Of a stretch of DNA of 53,687 nt, positions 1 through 7,737 are shown one piece after another. Each line of letters opens with the position of its first letter. The stretch's first letter is position 1. Both the position numbers and the translations under genes were made by a program. The notes under the pieces are model-generated. The model was not told the origin of the DNA, made no database searches, and saw only the letters and a list, made by a program, of their open reading frames with translations. This DNA comes from JAJTHY01 sp964458795 (GTDB taxonomy: Bacteria; Pseudomonadota; Alphaproteobacteria; Rickettsiales; Midichloriaceae): contig CAYWJW010000004.1 in NCBI GenBank assembly GCA_964458795.1, forward strand, positions 1-53,687. Direction: 5' to 3'.

Positions 1-54
1 ATTCCCTGTAAACCTTTGTTGATAATCTGGAACCGACTTTACGAACTTTTACAA

Positions 55-83
55 TCCTGAGGAGCAAAGCGACGTGAGGATCT
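55..83 (+). repeat. Single arm of palindromic repeat family D
   Basis: This 29-base stretch has the TCCTGAGGAG core followed by CGACGTGAGGATCT. It matches one arm of the complete inverted repeat at 43922-44012, but here only one arm is present. The rest of 1-125, downstream of rnpA, shows no gene. Confidence 0.6.
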
Positions 84-125
84 AGAAATTTAAGAAGTGA
101 GATAATAGTCGCTGTAAACGCCGAC

Positions 126-452
126 TTAAACCCTGGAGAACATCTCCTCAAGTTCAGTCAGAAGATCTGCGTACTTTGCTGTAGTAATGGGCTTTTTGGC
201 CATGAGCGCTATCTGTATAGGGGAAGCGCTATCTTTGCAGGTAGCGCGAATCAATTCGCGAATACGGCGGCGGGCAAAATTGCGGTCTACCGCGTGCTTA
301 AAAACCTTTTTGCCGGCAATTGCTGCAAACTCGACTCCACCGGATTCTGATCCCATAATGTAAAAAAGCACAAAGGTATTTGAGTGTACCTTTGCGCCTT
401 TCTTAAGAATTTTGTCTATTTGGATGCCAGACTTAACGATCGTTATTCGCAT
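126..452 (-). CDS. rnpA: Ribonuclease P protein component
   Basis: This is the protein subunit of RNase P, which assists the catalytic RNA in removing 5' leaders from pre-tRNAs in the cytoplasm. The 108 residues are a normal family length. The diagnostic basic RNR motif is visible as RNFARRRIREL near residues 58-68, after the aromatic beta-strand segment (NTFVLFYIMG). The ATG at 452 lies inside the last codons of rpmH, so the two genes overlap by 10 bases in different frames. The rpmH-rnpA order is the standard bacterial arrangement and implies cotranscription and translational coupling. The usual downstream partners yidD and yidC are not seen before the window edge. Confidence 0.95.
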   Translation of the reverse strand: MRITIVKSGIQIDKILKKGAKVHSNTFVLFYIMGSESGGVEFAAIAGKKVFKHAVDRNFARRRIRELIRATCKDSASPIQIALMAKKPITTAKYADLLTELEEMFSRV

Positions 453-592
453 GAAACGGTAAGAATTTTTCTACCTTTAGCTCTTCTATTGGACAAAATT
501 TTTCTGCCCGCTGCAGTTTCCATACGAGAACGAAAGCCGTGCCTACGTTTTCTGACTAATCTACTTGGTTGATAAGTTCTTTTAGTTGCCAT
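443..592 (-). CDS. rpmH: 50S ribosomal protein bL34
   Basis: This 49-residue, very basic protein starts MATKRTYQPSRLVRKRRHGF and continues with RSRMETAAGRKILSNRRAKG, the unmistakable bL34 sequence; the bL34 protein sits in the large ribosomal subunit. The usual bacterial length is about 44-47 residues, so the C-terminus (KILTVSCE) is slightly extended. The extension is what creates the 10-base overlap with rnpA. The start ATG is at 590-592 on the minus strand. It faces the uracil-DNA glycosylase gene divergently across about 90 bases, which should hold both promoters. Confidence 0.95.
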   Translation of the reverse strand: MATKRTYQPSRLVRKRRHGFRSRMETAAGRKILSNRRAKGRKILTVSCE

Positions 593-685
593 AAAAAATC
601 CGTCACTATTTAAAAAGAAATGTCTTTATACATTTTTTAAGTTATATTGTCAAACACTTATAAAGCCAAAATATTTAGTTGCCTT

Positions 686-1423
686 ATGCAAAACTTTACT
701 GACTATATCAAGTACTTTGTTGAAGCTGGCGTGGATAGCTTTTTTGAGAACGATCCCAGCAAAACACCTCCGCCACCATTGCAATCCAAAGCTGCAGAGG
801 CTATACGCCCCATACCACAAAATGATAATACATCTAAAAGCGCGCGTGAGCTTGTAGACTCAGTTAAAACTCTGAGCGAACTAGAGCAAGCTGTGCGTTC
901 ATTTGCGGGATGCGATCTTAAGAAGACTGCTAAAAACACTGTATTTGCCGATGGGGTGCAAGGTGCAAAAATAATGTTTGTCGGGGAAGCCCCTGGCGCT
1001 AATGAAGATGAGCAAGGCATCCCATTTTGCGGGCAAAGCGGTAAGCTACTAGATAATATCATTAGATCGATTGGCCTTGCGCGCAAGGATGTGTATATAA
1101 CTAATACAGTGTTCTGGCGCCCACCGGCGAATCGCCGCCCTACCCCCGATGAAATAAAGATATGCCGTCCATTTGTTGAAAAGCATATAGAGCTGGCCAA
1201 GCCTAAACTCATAGTGTTAGTTGGCAGTACTGCAGTTGAATCACTACTTGCAAGCCAGATAAGCATGCACGAGTTGAGGCATGGCTTTTATGACTATACC
1301 AATCAGTATTTAAAGCATTCCATAAAAACTGCTGTCATCTTCCATCCATCATATTTACTAAGACAGCCGTATAAGAAAAAGTTAATGTGGTATGATATTT
1401 ATAGGCTTGCGCAGTCTATTTAA
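686..1423 (+). CDS. Uracil-DNA glycosylase, family 4-type (SPO1-related)
   Basis: This enzyme removes uracil from DNA to start base-excision repair. Motif 1 (FVGEAPG, followed by DEQGIPFCGQSGKLLD) and motif 2 (HPSYLLR, near the C-terminus) are clear, as is the RPPANRRPTPDEI segment. Classical family 4 enzymes hold a 4Fe-4S cluster with four cysteines. Here the N-terminal C-x2-C is reduced to GCDLKK and the cysteine before RPP is W, so the full ligand set is missing; as I recall, many alphaproteobacterial members look like this. The start is placed at ATG 686. An in-frame TTG at 647 would add 13 residues, and neither start has a strong ribosome-binding site. The N-terminal ~80 residues are a poorly conserved leader. 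Confidence 0.88.
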   Translation: MQNFTDYIKYFVEAGVDSFFENDPSKTPPPPLQSKAAEAIRPIPQNDNTSKSARELVDSVKTLSELEQAVRSFAGCDLKKTAKNTVFADGVQGAKIMFVGEAPGANEDEQGIPFCGQSGKLLDNIIRSIGLARKDVYITNTVFWRPPANRRPTPDEIKICRPFVEKHIELAKPKLIVLVGSTAVESLLASQISMHELRHGFYDYTNQYLKHSIKTAVIFHPSYLLRQPYKKKLMWYDIYRLAQSI

Positions 1424-1533
1424 TCCTAACATTTAAAAAATGTTTTGCGATCTTACTGAACTATGCTAGGGTCGAGATTAAATATTCGAGCTTATGGCTC
1501 TTATAAACTATTTAACAGATAACGAGGCTACTT

Positions 1534-1887
1534 ATGAATATCGCAGATCAAATCAAATCGGCTTGGAAAGCTTGCATCATTGCTTTCTTCACCATCATGC
1601 TAACACTTTCAGCTCCGGTTTTCACAGCCAGCGCAGACGATAAGTCGAACCAACCAACTCAGATCTCCAACATCATATGTGGCGCTGTAAATCAGCTTAC
1701 TGGCACAATTGGTAGATCTATTGCTATCCTTATCATCATCTCACTTGCTATCTCTCTATTCCTTGGGAAAGTAAGTTGGGGTATGGCTATTGCAGTTGCC
1801 GTTGGTATGGGCATTCTATTTGGAGCCAAAGATGTAGTAAACCTGCTAGCTGGCGGTACCGCTTGTAATGCTGCTGCTGCTGGGTAA
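1534..1887 (+). CDS. virB2: VirB2-type (TrbC/VirB2 family) T4SS major pilin
   Basis: This is the predicted pilin subunit of a P-type type IV secretion system. The 117-residue protein has a long hydrophobic signal (about residues 14-32) ending at a likely signal-peptidase site after ASA. The mature part has two further hydrophobic segments (SIAILIIISLAISLFLG and MAIAVAVGMGILFG) separated by a short loop with K and W, and a small C-terminus containing Cys. The upstream sequence has AACGAGG before the ATG. It stands alone: no virB3, virB4 or virB6 is adjacent, and a strong terminator follows, so it is probably a monocistronic pilin gene. Rickettsiales genomes are known for scattered vir clusters and multiple virB2 copies. 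Confidence 0.8.
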   Translation: MNIADQIKSAWKACIIAFFTIMLTLSAPVFTASADDKSNQPTQISNIICGAVNQLTGTIGRSIAILIIISLAISLFLGKVSWGMAIAVAVGMGILFGAKDVVNLLAGGTACNAAAAG

Positions 1888-1906
1888 ATATTATTTTTCT
1901 AAGGGT

Positions 1907-1942
1907 GAGCTCTCGAATAAAATTGAGAGCTCATTTTTTTTG
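1907..1942 (+). terminator. Rho-independent terminator after virB2
   Basis: The perfect 8-bp arms GAGCTCTC and GAGAGCTC flank a 10-base loop and are followed by a run of eight T. This is the clearest intrinsic terminator in the window, and it isolates virB2 from the PilT-like gene. Confidence 0.9.
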
Positions 1943-1981
1943 TGCTTTAATTAGAACATAATTGATGATTAGGCCTGAATC

Positions 1982-3040
1982 ATGCAGCTCACATTCGCAC
2001 AGATAGTCGAACATGCAATTGCAATAGGAGCATCAGATATACATATATCACCTAATATGCCGCCAGTACTGCGAGTTGACGGGCTAATTAGAGAGATGCG
2101 CGTTTCCACACAAACCGCTGAAGACGTAGCCAATATAATCTATAGCATTATGACTCAAGCACAACTTGAGTTATTTAAAACTACCTTTGAGGTAAAATTT
2201 GCATATGAAACTCCAAATCTGACAAGATATAGGGTCAACGCATTTACCACCACCCTTGGCCCCTCTGCTAGTTTAAGGATAATACCAAACAAGATCGTAA
2301 CTTTGGAAGAATTGGAAGCTCCTCATGTCCTAGGATCACTTAGTGAATTGGAAAATGGTTTAGTTTTGATTTCAGGACTTGCAGGCAGTGGCAAAACTAC
2401 AACACTAGCTGCAATGATTGCGCATATTAATGGATACTCTAATAAACATATAATAACCATTGAGGATCCAATTGAGTTCAAGCATAAATCCGATAAAAGC
2501 TTGATTAGTCAACGCGAAATTGGGGCAAGCACCGCTTCATATGCTGCTGCTTTGCAAAGCTCAATACATGAAGATCCTGATATTATAATAGTTGATGAAT
2601 TACGTGACTATGAATCCATAAGGCTTGCGGCCTTAGCAGCAGAAGCAGGCTGTTTGGTACTTACAACTACAAATGCTAACTCAAGCATCCAGGCTATCCA
2701 AAGCCTTATCGATGCATTTCCAGGGGATGATAAAATAACCATATGCACTATGCTTGCAAATTCGTTAGCTGGAATATCATATCAACGATTAATACCAAAG
2801 GCAGGCGTAGCTGGAAGAATTGCAGCATACGAGATAATGCCTATAAATTCCACAATCAGAGATATAATTCGCAACAATAGGGTTAGGCAGATACAAGAGC
2901 TAATAGATAGCAATGCCATAAACGGTCTAGTACAGATGAACGCCTACATTCAAAAACTTATATTGCGCGGCATAATACGAGAAGACCAAAGGGCAAGTAA
3001 CCCAAACGAGTGGCTGAATCAAGATGAATATGAGTTCTAA
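1982..3040 (+). CDS. PilT-like secretion/retraction ATPase with altered His box
   Basis: This is a member of the PilT/GspE/VirB11 superfamily of hexameric ATPases that power type IV pili, secretion or DNA transfer. The N-terminal domain contains ASDIHIS..PPVLRVDG, typical of PilT. Walker A is GLAGSGKTTT (about residues 132-141), the Asp box is IEDPIEF, and Walker B is DPDIIIVDELRD (about 199-210), with D where PilT usually has G. The His-box position reads LTTTNANSSIQ, so the conserved His of the usual TLHTN is gone. The later FP..., LANSLAGISYQRL and C-terminal segments are intact, and the length (352) is normal. No pilin or PilB/PilC genes are nearby; virB2 is the only neighbour of related function. 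It converges with the minus-strand gene at 3037, overlapping by 4 bases. Confidence 0.82.
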   Translation: MQLTFAQIVEHAIAIGASDIHISPNMPPVLRVDGLIREMRVSTQTAEDVANIIYSIMTQAQLELFKTTFEVKFAYETPNLTRYRVNAFTTTLGPSASLRIIPNKIVTLEELEAPHVLGSLSELENGLVLISGLAGSGKTTTLAAMIAHINGYSNKHIITIEDPIEFKHKSDKSLISQREIGASTASYAAALQSSIHEDPDIIIVDELRDYESIRLAALAAEAGCLVLTTTNANSSIQAIQSLIDAFPGDDKITICTMLANSLAGISYQRLIPKAGVAGRIAAYEIMPINSTIRDIIRNNRVRQIQELIDSNAINGLVQMNAYIQKLILRGIIREDQRASNPNEWLNQDEYEF

Positions 3041-3993
3041 ACCTCCTCAACAACATCCGTATGTACGGGCTGCACTAGAACTTCGTTACTTTCAGGCAAA
3101 TTATCAATAGCTTTAGTATCAGCTACTTTAACTTCATAGGTATAACCCAGTTTTTCCCAAAATGAAGCGCTAAAAGACTTGGTTATAGAGCCGTATTTTT
3201 CTAAGTTTGATATCAACATATCTAAGTGCTTTGCATCTTTAACAATCGTTCCAGATTCTATAATATCAGTACCAAGAGCAGATATCTGATCTTGATTCAA
3301 AGGATGCTTTGAAAAAACCTCTAGCGCCTCTTTAAAGTCATTCACATCACTGAATTTAGGGAAAAATGCTTTAAGAAACTTACACTGCTCTTCAGTTATG
3401 GAATGCTTGGAAATAATGTCCATAACATACTCAAAGTCAGCCACGGTTTTTACCTGATCAGAAAAAGAAAACCCTGTCTTTCCAAGCAGATCTATTTTAT
3501 CGCCAGTCACTTCATACTTTCTTATTACCGCCAGGTAATCAGGAATATTATTAATATTAATAGAAAACTGCTTTGTACAAATGTTGAGAACTTCGAACTC
3601 TTTCACTGTTAAGGTCCCATCTATTATTACAGCAGATATAAGCTCGAGAGCTATATATCTCGCAATTATATGCTGCATAACCTCACCTGTAAGAAGCTCT
3701 ACATGACCTGCATCCAAACCTTTTTTAATAAGATCACTCCTTAAAGTATCCGATTTAGCATGAAGTTCAGGTTGTACATTTAGAGTTTCAATTTTGCCTT
3801 GAGGTTCAAGTTGTACATTTAGAACCGCAAGATTACTCTCAACTTTTTGTTGCAAGATACCCAAAGCTGCATACGCATTTTCAAATCTCTGTAGTAAGAC
3901 ATTCAAAGTTTCTATGCCATCATCAAACTTTTGTTGCTTTATATTTAAAGCCTCAATTTTTCTTTCCAATTCTTGGCGTACATGTGCATACAT
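3037..3993 (-). CDS. Unknown protein, paralogue A of a three-gene tandem family
   Basis: I do not recognise this family. The predicted protein has a coiled-coil-like N-terminal third with repeating LN(I/V)...QQKF/ALxVL patterns (about residues 10-75). The helical body matches the next gene upstream almost throughout: EL/LIxKGL..GH, NIPDYL.IIRKY, KTVADFEYVMDIISKH, SITEEQCKFLK and FWEKLGY. The recurring unit is roughly (D)F..V...(I/F)SKHPL...Q....., suggesting about 40-residue helical repeats. The start is placed at ATG 3993 because AAGGAG lies at good spacing; the in-frame GTG at 3999 abuts the ribosome-binding site. The C-terminus (EVKV...VLVQPV) resembles that of its paralogues. There is no signal peptide or membrane segment. 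A secreted-effector role is possible but unproven. Confidence 0.7.
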   Translation of the reverse strand: MYAHVRQELERKIEALNIKQQKFDDGIETLNVLLQRFENAYAALGILQQKVESNLAVLNVQLEPQGKIETLNVQPELHAKSDTLRSDLIKKGLDAGHVELLTGEVMQHIIARYIALELISAVIIDGTLTVKEFEVLNICTKQFSININNIPDYLAVIRKYEVTGDKIDLLGKTGFSFSDQVKTVADFEYVMDIISKHSITEEQCKFLKAFFPKFSDVNDFKEALEVFSKHPLNQDQISALGTDIIESGTIVKDAKHLDMLISNLEKYGSITKSFSASFWEKLGYTYEVKVADTKAIDNLPESNEVLVQPVHTDVVEEV

Positions 3994-4353
3994 ATTCACT
4001 CCTTCCTCGGTCTTCAGATTATTTATATAAAACCGTTATCTAACCTACATCAAGATTAACATGAATTTGTTAAATTTCAAGCACTTTTCTTAATTTACAT
4101 TTCAAATTTTACATATAGATGCGCAAATATGCTATAAAATGCATACTTTCTCACACAAATATTTCTCAATTATTTTTTACCCGTTTTAACAGGTGGAAAC
4201 AGGAGCTTTTATGCTTCATTTATAAGTCCTTAAGAAGATCCTAAAAACAAGTTCAGGATTACTATATACACTTCTCTGATCTTATATTTATCAGTATACT
4301 TGACTTCTAATAATCAATGGAAGTCCCAGATGAAAATATTTTTGCATTACTTA
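3994..4353. other. 360-base gap with repeat family C, no gene
   Basis: No coding sequence is supported here. The gap holds a stretch around 4183-4215 (TTTTAACAGGTGGAAACAGGAG) that resembles 25330-25355 in another gap. It also holds the repeat C copy at 4281-4344. The upstream end carries the ribosome-binding site of the 3993 gene. Confidence 0.6.
4281..4344 (+). repeat. Intergenic repeat C, copy 1
   Basis: The pattern is CTTATATTTATCAGTATA, a variable spacer, ATGGAAGTCCC, then AAAATATTTTT. Four copies occur in the window (also 16312-16377 minus, 25640-25703 and 39261-39322), all outside genes. The preceding ACACTTCTCT is also shared with copy 4. Confidence 0.7.
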
Positions 4354-5175
4354 TTATGAATCCCCTAGGCCTTCTAGATGATTTACTAGCTCACCACTAG
4401 GTTCCAGTATTGCATTATGAACTACCTTAACTTCATCCACATACCCTAGCTTTTCCCAAAACCATGGCTTCCAAGGTTGGGTGGGTTGATCGTATTTTTC
4501 TATGTTAGACATAACTTTATCTAGTGTCTCCATATCAATTATGAGAGGTAGGTATCCAAAAACAGCTTTTTCAACCTTATCCAGTTGATCTTTATTTAAG
4601 TTATGTTTTGAAACAACATCAGCAAAAGCCTTAAAGCCTTCTTTTCCATGATATATAAAATGCTTAAATAGCTTGCATTGAGCTTCCCCCAATGGGTGCT
4701 GTGACATAATTTCTACAACAGCTTTGAAATCTTCTAGCGTTTTAATTGAGTGCATCTCTTTGAGCAAAGCGCATTGAGCTTCAGTTATTGGATTTTTTGA
4801 GATGGTTTCCATAACCAACTCAAAGTCAGATATGGTCTTTACTACAGCAACAAGCGAAATTCCAATTTTACCAATCAGCTCTACTTTATCAATAGTGATC
4901 TTATACTTTCTGATTATATCTATATAATCGGGTATATTCTTTGAGTTCATGAAGAATTTGCCTCTACAAGCATCAAAAGCTTCTAACTCTTCTACTGTTA
5001 TGTTTTTATCTATTATTAAATCTGTTATAAACTCAAGAGAAGCTTGCCTTTCAATCGCTGGCATAAGATCATTTTCAAGCACTTTTATGTGTCCAGGCTG
5101 CAAGCCTTTTTCTATAAGCTCACTTCTTATAACATCAAGCCTTGCTTGAAGCTTTTGTTGCATTTCTTCTTCCAT
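4354..5175 (-). CDS. Unknown protein, paralogue B of the tandem family
   Basis: This 273-residue protein is clearly homologous to the product at 3037-3993. It shares the order EL.EKGLQPGH, SLEFITDLIID.NITVEELE, NIPDYIDIIRKYKIT, KTISDFELVMETISKNPITEAQC, FKAVVEIMSQHPL, a VMSNIEKYD segment and FWEKLGYVDEVKVV. It lacks that paralogue's long coiled-coil N-terminus. The helical repeat (F..VV..MSQHPL.E.QC.LF) occurs about four times. An AAGGA lies 8 bases before the ATG. The upstream gene stops only 4 bases before this start, so the two are surely cotranscribed. No membrane segment, signal peptide or enzymatic motif is visible. The function is unknown. Confidence 0.75.
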   Translation of the reverse strand: MEEEMQQKLQARLDVIRSELIEKGLQPGHIKVLENDLMPAIERQASLEFITDLIIDKNITVEELEAFDACRGKFFMNSKNIPDYIDIIRKYKITIDKVELIGKIGISLVAVVKTISDFELVMETISKNPITEAQCALLKEMHSIKTLEDFKAVVEIMSQHPLGEAQCKLFKHFIYHGKEGFKAFADVVSKHNLNKDQLDKVEKAVFGYLPLIIDMETLDKVMSNIEKYDQPTQPWKPWFWEKLGYVDEVKVVHNAILEPSGELVNHLEGLGDS

Positions 5176-5179
5176 ATCT

Positions 5180-6301
5180 TTATCCTTGGCTTTCCAGAGG
5201 TTGTACTAACTCGTCATTGACCTCTGGTATAGTATCATCAGTTATTCTAGTTTCAACCACTTTAACTTCATCTATAGCATCTGACTTCGCCAAGAGTTTG
5301 GTGGCAGAATCATGGTTTTCTAAGTTTGTCAGAATTTCCTCAAACGTATACTTATCTGTAATAAATAATTTGAAATAATAACTGATATTTTCTTGAAAGA
5401 CTTCGGCTTGCTGCGCATTAAAATGATGCTGAGAAATATTCTCCACGACAGCTTCAAATTTCATTAGGTCATCTTTAATTAACTTGAGGACTAAATATGA
5501 GTCTAAAACCTTAAGCTGATTGTCATCAAGTTGGTGTTCAGAAATAGCCTTCAGTACATCGCCTAGATCACTCTTCCCTTCTATTACCGCATAACGAGCT
5601 ATGAAATGATTGAAAATTTCAACCTGATTCTCATTTAATTGATAACTTGAAATACTCTTTACTACAGATTCAAAATCACTTTTCTCTTCTGCAATGAGTT
5701 TATGGGCTGTAAACGAATCAAGAACTGCTAGCTGTTTATCATCTAATGGATATTTAGCCAAGGTTTCCACCATAGCATCAAAGTCACTTTTACTGTCTGA
5801 TAACTCCAATATAAATTGAAATATAGGCTCTTCAAAAATTTTAAGCTGATCCTGACTGAAACTTTGCCTTAAAAGCCCAATCGCTATCTCTAAATTTCTA
5901 TCGATAAATGAAACTATCGACTCAGATACTACATTGTTATTTGAAATCTTACCTAAATCTCCAACATGCCCACAAAACTTGGTATTTTGACTTTGTTCAT
6001 CCGATCTAAATAGACCTTCGTGCATTATAGAGTTAGTAGCTAATGCATTCATAAAATCCACAAAGTCATCTCGGCCTTCTTTTATTCCAATATCCTCAAC
6101 AACTCTAAAGTTTTTAAGCCCCTCTTTCATGTGGAATTTAGTATGCGTGATATACGTAGCTTTATTAGTGCACTCACCTCGTCTGCTGAGCTCTTTATAC
6201 GTTCCCAATACTACCCTAAACATAGGCTCTCTAAAAACCCCAAGCTGATCTTCACTAAAGTTATATGCTAAAAGCATTTCTGCTATTTTCGAACTTTTCA
6301 T
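5180..6301 (-). CDS. Unknown protein, paralogue C of the tandem family
   Basis: This 373-residue protein is made largely of about 40-residue repeats such as SDFDAMVETLAKYPLDDKQL, SDFESVVKSISSYQLNENQV, SDLGDVLKAISEHQLDDNQL and MKFEAVVENISQHHFNAQQA (roughly residues 175-310). The first 130 residues are less regular and start with another unit (FSEDQLGVFREPMFRVVLG). The C-terminus (DEVKVVETRI...DELVQPL) is shared with the two downstream paralogues. The ATG at 6301 is preferred; the longer frame to 6313 uses TTG. It is the first gene of the minus-strand cluster. There are no catalytic motifs, signal or membrane helices. An all-helical solenoid for protein binding is the simplest structural guess. 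Confidence 0.75.
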   Translation of the reverse strand: MKSSKIAEMLLAYNFSEDQLGVFREPMFRVVLGTYKELSRRGECTNKATYITHTKFHMKEGLKNFRVVEDIGIKEGRDDFVDFMNALATNSIMHEGLFRSDEQSQNTKFCGHVGDLGKISNNNVVSESIVSFIDRNLEIAIGLLRQSFSQDQLKIFEEPIFQFILELSDSKSDFDAMVETLAKYPLDDKQLAVLDSFTAHKLIAEEKSDFESVVKSISSYQLNENQVEIFNHFIARYAVIEGKSDLGDVLKAISEHQLDDNQLKVLDSYLVLKLIKDDLMKFEAVVENISQHHFNAQQAEVFQENISYYFKLFITDKYTFEEILTNLENHDSATKLLAKSDAIDEVKVVETRITDDTIPEVNDELVQPLESQG

Positions 6302-6427
6302 AAAATAAACCAATAACTTAACTTAAACGGCATTATAACAATAAAACCTCTGCTGTACAAGATATTTGGTTGACAAATAGCTTGCGAGTGGGTACAAGTA
6401 GCAACTACTCGCGTCTGTTTATGAATA

Positions 6428-6504
6428 GCGCTCGTAGTTCAACTGGATAGAGCATATGACTACGGATCATAAGGTTGAGGGTTCGAGTCCTTCCGAGCGC
6501 GCCA
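6428..6504 (+). tRNA. tRNA-Arg (anticodon ACG)
   Basis: A full cloverleaf can be drawn. The acceptor GCGCTCG pairs with CGAGCGC, the anticodon arm reads TATGA-CTACGGA-TCATA with anticodon ACG (read as ICG after deamination), and the T arm contains GGTTCGAGTCC. The CCA is encoded. The discriminator base is G, as usual for Arg. Confidence 0.96.
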
Positions 6505-6546
6505 CATAAGTTAACCTAGGAGATAGTACAGGTATAGTTAATTAAT

Positions 6547-7737
6547 ATGCGGAAGATTTTAATATTACTATCACTGGTCGCACTAGTATTCATTGGGAAT
6601 TTTTCTTTGTGGTTTCTGCATACCCGTTCTGTACATCAGGCTTTAGCGCAACTTAAGCGAGAGCTTTCGCACAATAATATTATTCTAAGTTATGATGATA
6701 TTAAATTCACTAACTTCAAATCCTGGCGTGTAGATGGCGATATTAAAAAAGTGTCACTACACTATGGCACGGGGCAGTCATACTATATTAGTTTTGAAAA
6801 CCTAAAATTCCAAAGCCTACCTTTTGATAATAAGATAACATTGCTAGCCGATGGTAAGATAAATTTAAATAACGGAACAAAAAGCTACGATGTGGTCTTA
6901 CGCGGTGATCAATATCCTAAGATGACTCTTAACTTGGAGACTTCCCTTAAAAACTTGATTGAAACACTTAAAGATCCTGAAGAGCCAAAGCTACACCTTA
7001 TAGACGCTCTAACATATTCTGATGGAGGCTTCAAGTTTTACGATTTAAAAAATAACGAACTAAATTTTGAAGTAGGCCCATCTAGCCTGAAGATGAGTTC
7101 GTCCACGACTAGCAATGAAATGCGATTTGTGTTTGCCTTTAGTCTTAAAGACTTGGTGTTTAATAAGGATTATACCATACCACCAAGTGAGAAAAATCTC
7201 TATGATATAGCTTTACAACTTGGCAATACTTCGCTTGATCTTCAATTTGACTACATACAATCCCCTAGCAGGATGCTACTTGAACTTATAAATAAGAATA
7301 AGGAAAATAAGAAAAATTATAAAAAAATATTTGATTCATATCAGTTAGAACTAAAGGCATTGCGTCAGGTCACTGATGTGTATACACTAAATATAACTGG
7401 AGATTTTGATAGACAACCAGATATGTTTCTTCCCATAATAGATATGAACTTGAGGATTGATAACTATAAAAACTTCACTCGTCATTTTACTGATTTATAT
7501 AATGCTACTTTGGATAGAATATTACTTGAGCAGCCACACTTCCCAGCTAAAAAAATTACACCTCTACGCTATGATAAGCTTTTAGAACTTTTCAAGACTA
7601 TGGGTGCAATGCATGACACCCTTAATATTCCAGTAATACATCGCAAAGGTGAGGATGTGATGATTGCTGGAAAGCCAATATTCACAGTATTAAACGAAGT
7701 CCAAAACATTTTCAATGATGAGAGAAACCACAGATGA
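6547..7737 (+). CDS. Membrane-anchored periplasmic protein, DUF2125-like
   Basis: This 396-residue protein has one N-terminal membrane anchor or signal (MRKILILLSLVALVFIGNFS). A beta-rich exported region follows, with alternating hydrophobic strands such as YDDIKFTNFKSWRVDGDIKKVSLHYG. That pattern recalls the alphaproteobacterial DUF2125 family, whose role is unknown; I hold the family name only tentatively. The last four bases (ATGA) overlap the start of rmuC, so the two are translationally coupled. Transcription may begin near tRNA-Arg, which lies 42 bases upstream. No enzymatic motif is visible. Confidence 0.6.
   Translation: MRKILILLSLVALVFIGNFSLWFLHTRSVHQALAQLKRELSHNNIILSYDDIKFTNFKSWRVDGDIKKVSLHYGTGQSYYISFENLKFQSLPFDNKITLLADGKINLNNGTKSYDVVLRGDQYPKMTLNLETSLKNLIETLKDPEEPKLHLIDALTYSDGGFKFYDLKNNELNFEVGPSSLKMSSSTTSNEMRFVFAFSLKDLVFNKDYTIPPSEKNLYDIALQLGNTSLDLQFDYIQSPSRMLLELINKNKENKKNYKKIFDSYQLELKALRQVTDVYTLNITGDFDRQPDMFLPIIDMNLRIDNYKNFTRHFTDLYNATLDRILLEQPHFPAKKITPLRYDKLLELFKTMGAMHDTLNIPVIHRKGEDVMIAGKPIFTVLNEVQNIFNDERNHR

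Noticed and set aside
384..572. Plus-strand frame across rnpA and rpmH
   Set aside because: Antisense of two certain genes; no start signal.
703..1266. Minus-strand frame of 187 codons
   Set aside because: It is the shadow of the uracil-DNA glycosylase gene, whose motifs are clear on the other strand.
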